Of a stretch of 64,000 nt of DNA, positions 52,693 to 61,366 are shown piece after piece (position 1 is the stretch's first letter; each line of letters starts with the position of its first letter). The translations under genes and the position numbers were made by a program. The DNA comes from Rubrobacter tropicus (GTDB lineage: Bacteria > Actinomycetota > Rubrobacteria > Rubrobacterales > Rubrobacteraceae): positions 4,154,001-4,218,000 of the forward strand of contig NZ_CP045119.1 in assembly GCF_011492945.1 (NCBI RefSeq). The letters are read 5' to 3'. The notes below the pieces were generated by a model, which saw nothing but the letters and a program-made list of their open reading frames with translations, searched no databases and had not been told where the DNA came from.

Positions 52693-54423
52693 TTAGCGGC
52701 GGTTCTTCCTGCGGCCGGCCTCTTCCTGGGCTTTGATCCTCTTGGCGTCCGACTCGACGAGCGCGGAGGAGACGCGCGTGCCCTGAACGGCGTTGGCGTC
52801 CACCTGCTGAAGGCCCGGGTTCCCTGCCTCGATGGCGAAAGACGCCCTGGTGTAGACCGGCGCCCCCGGCTGCTTGACGAAAGGCAAGACCCTGTAGTCC
52901 GCGCGCCACTGCTCGGGCGTGAGGGTGCAGCGCACGTAGCCGCGCTGGCCGTTGAAGAACTTTATGTGTGGGTTCTCCGCGACTACGTTCTCCTGATTCG
53001 GGCTAGTGTCCGCGCCGTCGCCGCCGGAGGTTACGGAGGTGCCGACGAACTCGCTGCCGAACGTCGCGGAAGCCGGATCATCGTAGTTCGCCTTCAGGTC
53101 GCACGCCCAGTTGTTGTGAACGTCGCCGGTCAGGACCACCGGGTTGAGAGAGCCGCGCTCCTGGATAAAGTTCGAGATGCGGTTCCGCGAGCCGACGTAG
53201 CCGTCCCAGGCGTCCATGGAGAAGCGCTGGGTGTCGTCGGTATTGAAGTCCCGCTGGGCGAAGAAGACCTGCTGGGCGAGCACGTTCCAGGTCGCCCCGG
53301 AGGCGGCGAGCCCGTTAAGGAGCCACTGCTCCTGCTCGTTGCCGGTGAGGGTGCGATTGGGATCCAGGCTCTCCGGATTGGGCGGATCGGTGCCGTCGTT
53401 TGCGGCCTGGTCGTCGCGGTACTGGCGGGTGTCGAGCACGTTGAACTCGGCGAGGTTGCCGTAGGCCAGGCGCCGGTAGAGGAGCATGTCCGGGCCGGTT
53501 GGTACCGAGGACCGCCGGAGGGGCATATGCTCGTAGTACGCCTGGTAGGCCGCCGCCCGCCGTCTGAGGAACGCCTCGGTGGTCGGCGTCGGGGTCCTCG
53601 CCTCGGGGACCTCGTCGGCGTAGTTGTTCTCGACCTCGTGGTCGTCCCAGGTCACAGCCCAGGGGAACGCCGCGTGCGCCGCCTGGAGATCCTCATCGGT
53701 ACGGTACTGGGCGTGGCGGTTGCGGTAGTCCGAGAGCGTGACGATCTCGGGCCCCGAGTGCGCCCGGACGTTGCCGCCGGGAGCCACGTACTCGTTGGGG
53801 CCGTACTCGTAGATGTAGTCCCCGAGGTGGAAGACGAGGTCGAGCTGCTCCTGCTCGGCCATCCTGCGGTAGGCCGTGAAGTAGCCGTGCTCGTACTGCT
53901 GGCACGAGACGATGGCGAAGCTCATCTCGGCCAGGCCAGCCCCGGCCGCGGGCGCCGTCTTCGTGCGGCCCACGGGCGAGAGGTCCCGCCCGGCCCGGAA
54001 GCGGTAGAAGTACTCGCTACCCGGGTTCAGCCCACCGACCTCGACGTGCACGGAGTGGGCGAGCTCGGGGCGGGCGAACGTGGAACCCTCCAGCACGACG
54101 TTGCTGAATCCCTCGTCGGTGGCGACCTGCCACTGGACGGGCACCTTCTTGTCCGGCATCCCGCCGCCGTTGAGCGGATCGGGGGCCAGCCGCGTCCAGA
54201 GCACGACGCCGTCGGGCAGGGGGTCCCCCGAGGCGACGCCGAGCTTGAACGGGTAGTCCGGGAATCGCGGTTGAGCCCAGACCCTCTCGGTAAACGGCCC
54301 GTAGCCGAAGATCAGGGCCGCGGCACCCGCCCCGCCCAGCTTCACGAACGTCCTGCGGTCGATCTCGCCCATGCGCGAGACCGCCTCCACGCGCCGCTGC
54401 TCCCAGTTGCCCCGAATCGTCAC
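52693..54423 (-). CDS. PhoD-type alkaline phosphatase, Tat-exported
   Basis: 576 aa. Tat motif DRRTFVKLGGAGAAALIFG near residue 20. Then the PhoD N-terminal fibronectin-like domain (FKLGVASGDPLPDGVVLWTRLAP), metal sites FAIVSCQQYEHG, VFHLGDYIYEYG, VTWDDHEVENNYADE and VVLTGDVHNNW. It releases phosphate from phosphodiesters outside the cell using Ca2+/Fe. GTG 54423 has GGAGGGG 5 nt upstream. Overlapping earlier ATG would add 14 unrelated residues. Confidence 0.94.
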   Translation of the reverse strand: MTIRGNWEQRRVEAVSRMGEIDRRTFVKLGGAGAAALIFGYGPFTERVWAQPRFPDYPFKLGVASGDPLPDGVVLWTRLAPDPLNGGGMPDKKVPVQWQVATDEGFSNVVLEGSTFARPELAHSVHVEVGGLNPGSEYFYRFRAGRDLSPVGRTKTAPAAGAGLAEMSFAIVSCQQYEHGYFTAYRRMAEQEQLDLVFHLGDYIYEYGPNEYVAPGGNVRAHSGPEIVTLSDYRNRHAQYRTDEDLQAAHAAFPWAVTWDDHEVENNYADEVPEARTPTPTTEAFLRRRAAAYQAYYEHMPLRRSSVPTGPDMLLYRRLAYGNLAEFNVLDTRQYRDDQAANDGTDPPNPESLDPNRTLTGNEQEQWLLNGLAASGATWNVLAQQVFFAQRDFNTDDTQRFSMDAWDGYVGSRNRISNFIQERGSLNPVVLTGDVHNNWACDLKANYDDPASATFGSEFVGTSVTSGGDGADTSPNQENVVAENPHIKFFNGQRGYVRCTLTPEQWRADYRVLPFVKQPGAPVYTRASFAIEAGNPGLQQVDANAVQGTRVSSALVESDAKRIKAQEEAGRRKNRR

Positions 54424-54521
54424 GAAGACCCCTCCAGTGATTCTCTTGCACGCCGCGGCAAGCATAGCAACGGGCCTTTCGAGATAGGTTTAATGGAAGT
54501 AAGTTTTGCTTTAAGGCTTGG

Positions 54522-55388
54522 TTAAACGCCCTGTTTCTTTCCCCGCCGCAGGACGGGCAGGACCTCCCCGATCGCGAGCGCGGAGAGGATGAGGGCCGCG
54601 CCGAAGATCTGGACCGCCACGAGCCTGTCGCCCGCGAGCCAGTAGCCGAAGAGTGCCGCGAAGACGGGCTCCATGGTCAGTATGATCGCGGTCCGCGCCG
54701 CCGGGATACGTTGCTGCACCGTCGTCTGGACCAGGAACGCACCCGCCGAGGCGAGAAGCCCCGTTACGAGCAGCGCTACCCAGACCTCGGGCGGCGGAAA
54801 GGTAACGGGGGCGAAGAAGGGCCAGGCGACTACGAAGAGCAGGGCCATCGCCAGGATCTGGGCCAGGGTCAGACCGCCCGCGTCGTGGCCGGCCGCGTAC
54901 CGGGAGAGGAGCGCGATGTGCAGGCCGAGCGCCGCCGCGCAGAAGAGGGTGAGCAGATCCCCCCAGTTGGCGCCCTCCGGCCCGCCGCCCGCCAGAAGGA
55001 CCATCCCGACGAGGCTCAACACGACGGCCACCAGGACCTGCCGCGAGGCGCTCGCCCCGAAGAGTACCCTGTCGGCTAAAGGGGCGAAGACCACGAAGAG
55101 GCCCGTGATGAGGCCCGAGTTGGTCGGCGTCGTGAAGAGCAGGCCCGTCGTCTGGAACAGGTAGCCCGCCGCGAGCACCACCCCGATGCCGCCCCCCACG
55201 AGCAGCGACCGCCGGGTGAGCCTGCTGCCGTAGACCGGGGCGAGCGCGGCGCCCGCCAACGCGAACCGAACGGCCAGGAAAGGCAGCACGCCGTAGAGCG
55301 CGATGGCGTCCTGGACGACCACGAAAGTCCAGCCCCACACGGCCGTGACGGCGACGAGCAGAAGCGTGTACACGAACCGGACGCCCAT
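54522..55388 (-). CDS. EamA/DMT family transporter
   Basis: 288 aa with ten hydrophobic segments in two EamA repeats. Opens VTAVWGWTFVVVQDAI, and the second repeat ends VQQRIPAARTAIILTMEPVFAALFGYWLAGD, the conserved loop of drug/metabolite exporters. Cargo unknown. ATG 55388 sits 8 bp after the GNAT stop, so the two are likely co-transcribed. Confidence 0.9.
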   Translation of the reverse strand: MGVRFVYTLLLVAVTAVWGWTFVVVQDAIALYGVLPFLAVRFALAGAALAPVYGSRLTRRSLLVGGGIGVVLAAGYLFQTTGLLFTTPTNSGLITGLFVVFAPLADRVLFGASASRQVLVAVVLSLVGMVLLAGGGPEGANWGDLLTLFCAAALGLHIALLSRYAAGHDAGGLTLAQILAMALLFVVAWPFFAPVTFPPPEVWVALLVTGLLASAGAFLVQTTVQQRIPAARTAIILTMEPVFAALFGYWLAGDRLVAVQIFGAALILSALAIGEVLPVLRRGKKQGV

Positions 55389-55395
55389 CAGGCGG

Positions 55396-55887
55396 TCACT
55401 TTAGACGGGCCATGGCGTGGGCGTCCACGTACTCGCCGTTTCGGAAGGCGAACCGCCTGTGGGTCCCTTCCCTCTCGAAGCCGAACCTCTCGTAGAGGGC
55501 TATGCCGGCCGCGTTGTCCGCGTACACGCACAGGTCCAGCCTCGTGAGGCCGAGCCAGTTGTCCGCGAGGTCGAGCGCGGCCTCCATCAGCGCGGTCCCG
55601 ACGCCCTTCCCCTGCCAGTCGTCGCGCACGGCTATCCCGAAGTGCCCCGAGTGCCGGGTCCTCGGGTTCGCGTAGACCATGAGCGCGAGGTGCCCGACGA
55701 CCTCGCCCCGCACGTAGGCCACGAGGGGGACGTTGTCGTCCCGTCGTCCTGAGAGCTCCTCGCGCCAGTCCTCCTCCGAAGAGAAAGGTATACCGAGCGT
55801 CCCTGCCATCGCGTTCGGGGAGGAGTAGACGAGGTGTACGGCTTTGTAGTCCTCGGGTTCGGCACGTCGAACTACGACTTCGCGCAC
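55396..55887 (-). CDS. GNAT family N-acetyltransferase
   Basis: 163 aa. Acetyl-CoA loop RDDWQGKGVGTALMEAALDLADNW near residue 85. GTG 55887 was chosen for its GGAGGAG SD 7 nt upstream. The last 80 residues are nearly the same as the GNAT at 50344-50838, including LYERFGFEREGTHRR, while the first half differs. Lies 8 bp before an EamA exporter gene, which suggests exporting or protecting against a substrate it acetylates. Confidence 0.88.
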   Translation of the reverse strand: MREVVVRRAEPEDYKAVHLVYSSPNAMAGTLGIPFSSEEDWREELSGRRDDNVPLVAYVRGEVVGHLALMVYANPRTRHSGHFGIAVRDDWQGKGVGTALMEAALDLADNWLGLTRLDLCVYADNAAGIALYERFGFEREGTHRRFAFRNGEYVDAHAMARLK

Positions 55888-55935
55888 GCCCGTACTCCTC
55901 CTTCGCAAGCTCGAAAAGCACGGGCGCCAGTCTAC

Positions 55936-57021
55936 CTACAATCGCCCCGAGACGTCGGCCTTCGCGAAGCGCGGGTCCTCGGCCCGGAAGCTGTCCGGGT
56001 TGGTCCCGCGCGCGAGCGCGAGGTGGTAGGAGAATAGTTGCAGCGGAACGAGGCAGGTGAGCGCGGAGAAGGGTTCCGGAACGGGGGGTACCGTCAGCCG
56101 CGCGGCGCCGGCCGGCACGTCACCCGAGCCGTCGTCCACCACGATGACCGCGGCGCCGACATCTTCGGCAAGGTCGGCTATCTCGAGGGTGCGTTTCCGC
56201 GCCGGTCCCTCCGGGGCTATCAGGACGAAAAGGTCATCGGCCTCGACGCACTGGAAGGGGCCGTGGAGCATCGTTTCCGTGGGGAGGCCCTCCGCCTGGA
56301 GGTAGGAGGTCTCCTTGATCTTGAGCGCTATTTCCGCCGCCGTCACCGCGTTCGGCCCGGCCCCAACCAGCCAGATCCTGCGCCGGCCCAGATGCTTCCT
56401 GGCGAGATCCGTCACCCCGTCCTCGACCCCAAGCGCCATCCGCAGCGCGGCCGGGATCTCATCTTCCAAAACACCGACGCCCAGCGTCTCCGCGCCGGTC
56501 CGGTGGCCTCCCAGCCGTCCGGCGAGAAGGGCGAGGACGGCTACGGCGCCCGTGTAGCTGACCGTGTGGGCCGCGGATCTCTCCTGGGCCACCGTCCTGA
56601 ATAGGAAGTCCACCTCAGGCGTCTGCGCGTCTCCTTCGCCGGTTATGAGGGCAGTCTTGCAGCCCGCATCTCTGGCGCGGTTTAGCGCGAGGGCGGTGTA
56701 GCGCTTGGTGCCGCGGTGGCTCACGGCGACCACGCAGTCGTCGGGACCTAGCTCGGGACCGTAGAGCGCGAAGTCGAAGGAGTGAGCGGCGCGCGTGTCG
56801 ACCCCGCCGCCGTAGGCGCGGGAGAGGTGCTCACCCACGAGGGCCGCGTGATGGGAGGTGCCGATGCCGACGATGAAGAGCCGCCGGCAGGAGGCCGCTT
56901 CCGCCGCGAAGGCTTCCGCGTCCGTCTCATTGCGTTCCAGCGCGCGGGCGAAGGCGTCGGGCTGAGCCTGGATCGCGTCGTGCATGTGGTACGGGTGCTC
57001 GTGTCTGGGTCCGTCGTTCAT
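55936..57021 (-). CDS. SIS-domain sugar isomerase-like protein (GlmS/AgaS type)
   Basis: 361 aa. Two SIS domains: CRRLFIVGIGTSHHAALVGEHLSR then VVAVSHRGTKRYTALALNRARDAG, and second GRRRIWLVGAGPNAVTAAEIALKIKE. It lacks the glutaminase part of GlmS, so it may be a sugar-phosphate isomerase or a deaminase. ATG 57021 has AAAAGGAG 5 nt upstream. It follows the GST gene by 11 bp. Confidence 0.85.
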   Translation of the reverse strand: MNDGPRHEHPYHMHDAIQAQPDAFARALERNETDAEAFAAEAASCRRLFIVGIGTSHHAALVGEHLSRAYGGGVDTRAAHSFDFALYGPELGPDDCVVAVSHRGTKRYTALALNRARDAGCKTALITGEGDAQTPEVDFLFRTVAQERSAAHTVSYTGAVAVLALLAGRLGGHRTGAETLGVGVLEDEIPAALRMALGVEDGVTDLARKHLGRRRIWLVGAGPNAVTAAEIALKIKETSYLQAEGLPTETMLHGPFQCVEADDLFVLIAPEGPARKRTLEIADLAEDVGAAVIVVDDGSGDVPAGAARLTVPPVPEPFSALTCLVPLQLFSYHLALARGTNPDSFRAEDPRFAKADVSGRL

Positions 57022-57032
57022 GATGCTCCTTT

Positions 57033-57644
57033 TCAGCCCTGCGTTATTGGTATGTATCCGGGTTGGTTTGCGACGCGCTCGATCCAGCCCCGAACGGCCG
57101 GATAGCCGGCGAGGTCGAAGCCGCCTTCGTGGGCGACGTGGGTGTAGGCGTAGAGGGCGATGTCCGCGACGGAGTAGCGCCCGCCGACGAAGTAATCGTT
57201 GCCGTTGAGATGCCCCTCCATCACCCCGAGCGCCTCGTGGCCGAGCTTGCGTTTGGCCTCCAGGGCGAGACGGCGCTCCCCGGTCATCTCCAGGCCGAAG
57301 ACGTGGACCCAGGCGCGGGCCACCGCTATGTTCGGCTCGTGGCTGTACTGCTCGAAGAACATCCACTGCAGGACGCGTGCGCGCTCCAGTCGTCCTTCCG
57401 GGAAGAACCGCGTGCCATCCGCCAGGTAGAACAGGATCGCGTCCGACTCGGCCAGGAACTCGCCTTCGTCCGTTTCGAGCACGGGGACGCGTCCGTTGGG
57501 GTTGACCCGTTGCAGGAACTCCGGGGTGCGCGTCTCGCCCAGGGTTACGTCGTACTCGATCCTCTCGAAGGGGATGCCGAGTTGCGTCAGCAAGAGCCTG
57601 ACCTTGTAGCCGTTCCCGGAAGGCAGGTAATCGTGCAGGATCAC
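57033..57644 (-). CDS. Glutathione S-transferase-like protein
   Basis: 203 aa. N-terminal thioredoxin fold: ILHDYLPSGNGYKVRLLLTQLGIPFE, NPNGRVPVLETDEGEFLAESDAILFYLADG (GSH-site cis-Pro and ES). C-terminal helical GST domain with YFVGGRYSVADIALYAYTH. Actinobacteria often lack glutathione, so a different thiol may be used. GTG 57644 overlaps the DUF1272 gene stop by 4 bp. Confidence 0.88.
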   Translation of the reverse strand: MILHDYLPSGNGYKVRLLLTQLGIPFERIEYDVTLGETRTPEFLQRVNPNGRVPVLETDEGEFLAESDAILFYLADGTRFFPEGRLERARVLQWMFFEQYSHEPNIAVARAWVHVFGLEMTGERRLALEAKRKLGHEALGVMEGHLNGNDYFVGGRYSVADIALYAYTHVAHEGGFDLAGYPAVRGWIERVANQPGYIPITQG

Positions 57645-57826
57645 TTCGCCCCCAGACCGCGCCTCGGCCGCGCCACGAGCTCGCCGCCGCAGTTCGGGCA
57701 GGCCCTTCCCGCGTCGGCCGCGCAGCCCTCGCAGAAGGTGCACTCGTGACTGCAGATAGTCGCCGGCCCGTCTTCCGCGAGGCCCTTGCCGCACCGTTCG
57801 CAACGCTCGCGCATCTCCAGGCTCAC
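57641..57826 (-). CDS. DUF1272 small zinc-ribbon protein
   Basis: 61 aa. CERCGKGL, CSHECTFCEGCA and CPNCGGELV supply seven or eight cysteines for two zinc ribbons, the pattern of DUF1272. GTG 57826 overlaps the cupin stop; the gene end overlaps the GST start, so all three are co-translated. Function unknown. Confidence 0.85.
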   Translation of the reverse strand: MSLEMRERCERCGKGLAEDGPATICSHECTFCEGCAADAGRACPNCGGELVARPRRGLGAK

Positions 57827-58176
57827 GCCCCCTCCTCTCCGCCCTCGGGGCCGTAGAAGACCACCCACACGACGAGGTCATCCGTGAAACTCTCGAAGCG
57901 GTGCTCGACGCCGGCCGGAACGAACAGGGCGTCACCGGGTCCGAACGGGTGGCGGTCCGGGCCGTTGACGAACTCGCCGCTTCCCGAGACCACGAAGTAC
58001 AGCTCGTCTTTGGTGTGGGGCTGTTGCGGGTCCCGCCCGCGCGGGGCGTAGACCTCGACCTCCATGCTCCCGTGCCCCAGCACCCTCGCGAACCTCTCAC
58101 CGTCCGGCCCGGGAAGCCTGGTAAGCGCCGCCTCGACCGTGGCCCGATGACCTCGATCTTTCACCCGTTCACCCAT
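57823..58176 (-). CDS. Cupin domain protein
   Basis: 117 aa. Single cupin: MEVEVYAPRGRDPQQPHTKDELYFVVSGSGEFV has the metal ligands (H, E) of motif 1 and GDALFVPAGVEHRFES motif 2 has the second His. Enzymatic or metal/ligand-binding role unknown. ATG 58176 has a GGGAGG element nearby and lies 16 bp inside the GNAT gene before it. Confidence 0.82.
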   Translation of the reverse strand: MGERVKDRGHRATVEAALTRLPGPDGERFARVLGHGSMEVEVYAPRGRDPQQPHTKDELYFVVSGSGEFVNGPDRHPFGPGDALFVPAGVEHRFESFTDDLVVWVVFYGPEGGEEGA

Positions 58177-58793
58177 CCTGCCCCCTCCCTTCCGGCCAAC
58201 AAGTCCAGCCGCCGCCGGAGGTTTTCCTCCACCTCGGGCCACTCGTCGTCGGTGATGCTGTAGTAGGCGGAATCGCGCACGCTGCCGTCGGGCAGGATCA
58301 TGTGTTTGCGGAAGATGCCCTCGAATTTGGCCGGAAGAGCCTCCATCGCGCCCCGGGAGCGTTCGTTGCGGCGGTCGGTCTTTAGCTCGACCCTCATGCA
58401 GCCGAGTCGTTCGAAGGCGTGGCCCAGCATCAGGAGCTTCGCTTCGACGTTCGCGCCCGTCCTCCAGTACGTCGGCGCGAGCCAGGTCCACCCGATCTCG
58501 AGCCCCCGGTGCCCGGGACGCAGGGCCAGATAGCGGGTGCTGCCGATGGGCTCCCCGCTCCCAATGTCGATTGTGGCGAACGCGCCCTCGAAGCCGGCCG
58601 CCGAACGGCTTATGGCGTCGTCTATCCACGAGCCGAACTCTTCGCGACCGAGGGCGGTCCCGTACTGCATCCAAGCCCAGATCCTCTCGTCCCGCGCGGC
58701 CTCGAAGAGCCCTTCTTCGTGCCGCTTCGCCAGCGGCTCCAGCCGGACGATCCCACCCTCCAAAACTTCCGTCAGGTTCTCCCACACGGCCAT
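58161..58793 (-). CDS. GNAT family acetyltransferase, RimJ/SpeG-like
   Basis: 210 aa. GIVRLEPLAKRHEEGLFEAARDERIWAWM near the start, GLEIGWTWLAPTYWRTGANVEAKLLMLGHAFERLG near 100-135 and the N-terminal ribosomal-protein-type ending NERSRGAMEALPAKFEGIFRKHMILPDGSVRDSAYY. Substrate unknown. ATG 58793 overlaps the previous GNAT stop by one base. Confidence 0.9.
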   Translation of the reverse strand: MAVWENLTEVLEGGIVRLEPLAKRHEEGLFEAARDERIWAWMQYGTALGREEFGSWIDDAISRSAAGFEGAFATIDIGSGEPIGSTRYLALRPGHRGLEIGWTWLAPTYWRTGANVEAKLLMLGHAFERLGCMRVELKTDRRNERSRGAMEALPAKFEGIFRKHMILPDGSVRDSAYYSITDDEWPEVEENLRRRLDLLAGREGAGWVNG

Positions 58794-59647
58794 CACCCTT
58801 TCCCCAGGCTGAACAAACCCCACAACGACTCCGGGCGCCACGGCAACGGTTCGCCGCGGGCCATCCTGGGCAAGCGCCGGACTGCCTGGAAGCCCATCTC
58901 TTCCATGAGGCCCAAGCAGGCACCGTTCATTTCGGTGATCCAGAAACGCGCAGTCTCGTCTGGACCGACCAGGGTCCGCGCGAGGCGCGTCAACGCCTTG
59001 GCGACGGTGGGGTCGGGCGTGATCAGGGGCCCACCGCCCCACGGTACGGGCAGGTAGTAACCGCGCACCCTTCCGTCTTCGCCTTCGACCACCCATCCTG
59101 GCCCCGCAAGGGCGCGCAGCAGGTGTCCGCGGTCTTCGCCGGTCATGCGCCGGTCGAGATCGCACACCGAAGGCAGGTCCTCCGGCCGCATCCGGCGCAG
59201 ACCGGGCGGTAGCGGCCCCGGTTCGAGGCCAGGCCCCGCAAAACCCCGGTAGTGCGTCTCGGTCGAAAAGCCGAGCCTCTCGTAGACGCGACGGCCCATC
59301 TCGGTGGCGGTCAAGATCAGGGTCCGGCAACCGCGCTCCTCCATAAGCTTCGCCACGCGTTCGGTGATCGCGGCTCCTATACCGCTGCCCTGGTAAGCCG
59401 GCCTGACGCAGACCAGGCCGATCCAACCCACCGCCCCGTTCCGCGTCCCGAACCCGATACCAACGACCTCTCCCCCAGCCTCAGCCGCCACGGCCTCGCA
59501 AAACGGGTGACCCACAAAGAACCCGAACCGCCGCTCCCGCCCAGGCCACCCGACCTCGGCCCCGACGGCGGCAGCGGTAGGGACGTCTTCTGACGTCATG
59601 GCCCTCATCAGCACCGCGTGGTCCTCTCGAACGCCCATGCCCACCAT
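58793..59647 (-). CDS. Two-domain GNAT acetyltransferase (YitH-like)
   Basis: 284 aa. N-terminal GNAT domain with VCVRPAYQGSGIGAAITERVAKLMEERG near residue 75; C-terminal Acetyltransf_18-like domain ending GACLGLMEEMGFQAVRRLPRMARGEPLPWRPESLWGLFSLG. ATG 59647 lacks a clear SD. Shares an upstream gap with the MocR regulator, suggesting control by it. Confidence 0.85.
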   Translation of the reverse strand: MVGMGVREDHAVLMRAMTSEDVPTAAAVGAEVGWPGRERRFGFFVGHPFCEAVAAEAGGEVVGIGFGTRNGAVGWIGLVCVRPAYQGSGIGAAITERVAKLMEERGCRTLILTATEMGRRVYERLGFSTETHYRGFAGPGLEPGPLPPGLRRMRPEDLPSVCDLDRRMTGEDRGHLLRALAGPGWVVEGEDGRVRGYYLPVPWGGGPLITPDPTVAKALTRLARTLVGPDETARFWITEMNGACLGLMEEMGFQAVRRLPRMARGEPLPWRPESLWGLFSLGKG

Positions 59648-59673
59648 GTTAGTTCGGGTGCGGACTCCCTACC

Positions 59674-59706
59674 AGATCCACTATTATGTATTCCGACTAG
59701 ACCACT
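59674..59706. promoter_or_regulatory. Direct repeats, candidate MocR operator
   Basis: AGATCCACT (59674-59682) and AGACCACT (59699-59706) are direct repeats about 25 bp apart, flanking the ATTATG box between divergent GNAT and MocR genes. MocR regulators usually bind such repeats to control themselves and a neighbour. Confidence 0.4.
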
Positions 59707-59723
59707 AAGATCGGGGGTGCAGG

Positions 59724-61205
59724 GTGACCAGGCGGGCGGCCGAGGTACCGGCCTGGGTGAAGCTTGACCCGCTCTCGGAGACGCCTTTCTACAGGCAGTT
59801 GTACGAGGGGATGCGGGCGGAGATCCTGGCCGGCCGGCTCCCGGCGCGGGCGCGGCTGCCTTCGACGCGGGCCGTGGCGGCGGAGCTTGGGGTCTCGCGC
59901 ACGACCGTCGTCGCGGCCTTCGACCAGTTGCTCGCGGAGGGTTACCTGGAGGGGAGGGCGGGCTCTGGCACGTACGTTGCCCCTTCCCTGCCCGACGACA
60001 TGCTCGGGGTACGGGGCGTGGCGCGTTCGAAGGTGCGTGCGTCTGGTGGCAGGCGCGCGTTGAGCAGGCGGGGGGAGGTGATGGCGGCGACGCCCACGTC
60101 GGTCGCGAGGGACCGGGGGGTTCCCCGCGCTTTCCGGCCTGGCGTTCCGGCGACACAGGAGTTCCCGTTCGGGGCGTGGCGGCGGCTGGTTGGGAGGGTG
60201 TGGCGGCGGCCCTCGGTCGGGTTGCTCGGGTACGGGGAGCCGGCGGGGTACGGGCCGTTGAGGCGTGAGATCTCGGCCCACTTAGGTCCGGCGCGGGCGG
60301 TCAGGTGCGGGCCGGAGCAGGTGATAGTCGTCTCGGGCTCCCAGCAGGCGTTGGACCTCTGCGCGCGGGTGCTCCTGGATCCCGGAGACGCGGTCTGGGT
60401 CGAGGAGCCGGGCTACCGGGGCGCCAGGGCCGCGCTCCTCGGCGCCGGCGCCACGCTTGTCCCTGTGCCCGTGGACGCGGAAGGGCTCGACGTCGGGGTG
60501 GGGATTGGGCGGGATCCGGACGCGCGGCTCGCGTGCGTTACGCCCTCCCACCAGTACCCGCTCGGGGTGACGATGAGCCTCGCAAGACGGCTGGAGCTTC
60601 TCCGCTGGGCCGGGCGCTCCTCGGCCTGGATACTGGAGGACGACTACGACTCGGAGTACCGTTACTCGGGCAGGCCGCTCGAAGCGCTGCAGGGTCTGGA
60701 CACTGAGGGGCGCGTCATCTACGTCGGCACCTTCAGCAAGGTCCTCTTCCCGTCGCTCCGGCTCGGCTACCTCATCGTCCCGCCCGACCTCGTGGACGCC
60801 TTCACGGCGGCCCGCGAGCTCTCCGACAGGCAGCCGCCGGGGATGGAGCAGGCCGTGCTCGCCCACTTCATGGCGGAGGGCCATTTCGCCCGCCACGTCC
60901 GCCGCACGCGCTCCCTCTACGCGGAGAGACAGGCGCTGCTCGTCGAGGAAGCCGCCAAACACCTCTCCGGACTCCTCGACGTCCCGCCCGCCGGCGCGGG
61001 CATGCACCTCGTGGGCCGTTTACCGGCGGGCAAAGACGACCGCGAAGCATCCCGCCGCGCCGCCGGGCGGGGCGTAGAAGCGCCGGCGATCTCCCTCTAC
61101 GGAAAGCCGTCCGACGGCCGTGGCGGCCTCATGCTCGGCTACGCGGCCGTCGATGAGGCCGGGATCCGTCAAGGCGTGCGCCGCCTCGCCCAAGCGCTGG
61201 AATAA
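59724..61205 (+). CDS. MocR/PdxR-type transcriptional regulator
   Basis: 493 aa. N-terminal GntR winged helix: FYRQLYEGMRAEILAGRLPARARLPSTRAVAAELGVSRTTVVAAFDQLLAEGYLEGRAGSGTYV (residues 22-86). C-terminal class I aminotransferase fold with the PLP lysine in YVGTFSKVLFPSLRLGYL near 338. Such proteins sense PLP or an amine. GTG 59724 lies at the end of a short leader. Divergent from the GNAT genes, so these are its likely targets. Confidence 0.93.
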   Translation: MTRRAAEVPAWVKLDPLSETPFYRQLYEGMRAEILAGRLPARARLPSTRAVAAELGVSRTTVVAAFDQLLAEGYLEGRAGSGTYVAPSLPDDMLGVRGVARSKVRASGGRRALSRRGEVMAATPTSVARDRGVPRAFRPGVPATQEFPFGAWRRLVGRVWRRPSVGLLGYGEPAGYGPLRREISAHLGPARAVRCGPEQVIVVSGSQQALDLCARVLLDPGDAVWVEEPGYRGARAALLGAGATLVPVPVDAEGLDVGVGIGRDPDARLACVTPSHQYPLGVTMSLARRLELLRWAGRSSAWILEDDYDSEYRYSGRPLEALQGLDTEGRVIYVGTFSKVLFPSLRLGYLIVPPDLVDAFTAARELSDRQPPGMEQAVLAHFMAEGHFARHVRRTRSLYAERQALLVEEAAKHLSGLLDVPPAGAGMHLVGRLPAGKDDREASRRAAGRGVEAPAISLYGKPSDGRGGLMLGYAAVDEAGIRQGVRRLAQALE

Positions 61206-61207
61206 AG

Positions 61208-61350
61208 GCTTCAGGTGTCAGGCATCAGGTTTCAGGGAACGTAAACACGAAAATGGTCTTGCCAGGACGATACTATCGGTGGCGGTTTTCGTGGGGATAG
61301 CCGACGTTAAATCAAGAAGCCGATGGCTGACACCTGTAACCTGAAACCCA
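61208..61350. repeat. Inverted CAGGTGTCAG/CTGACACCTG repeat region
   Basis: CAGGTGTCAGGCATCAGGTTTCAGG (61212 onward, written here in two joined words CAGGTGTCAG and GCATCAGGTTTCAGG) recurs inverted near 61323-61350 as TGGCTGACACCTG and CCTGAAACC. The middle is AT-richer with no gene support. These look like a variant of the mosaic family with CAGGT instead of CAGCT words. Confidence 0.5.
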
Positions 61351-61366
61351 AAACCAAGGAGATAAC

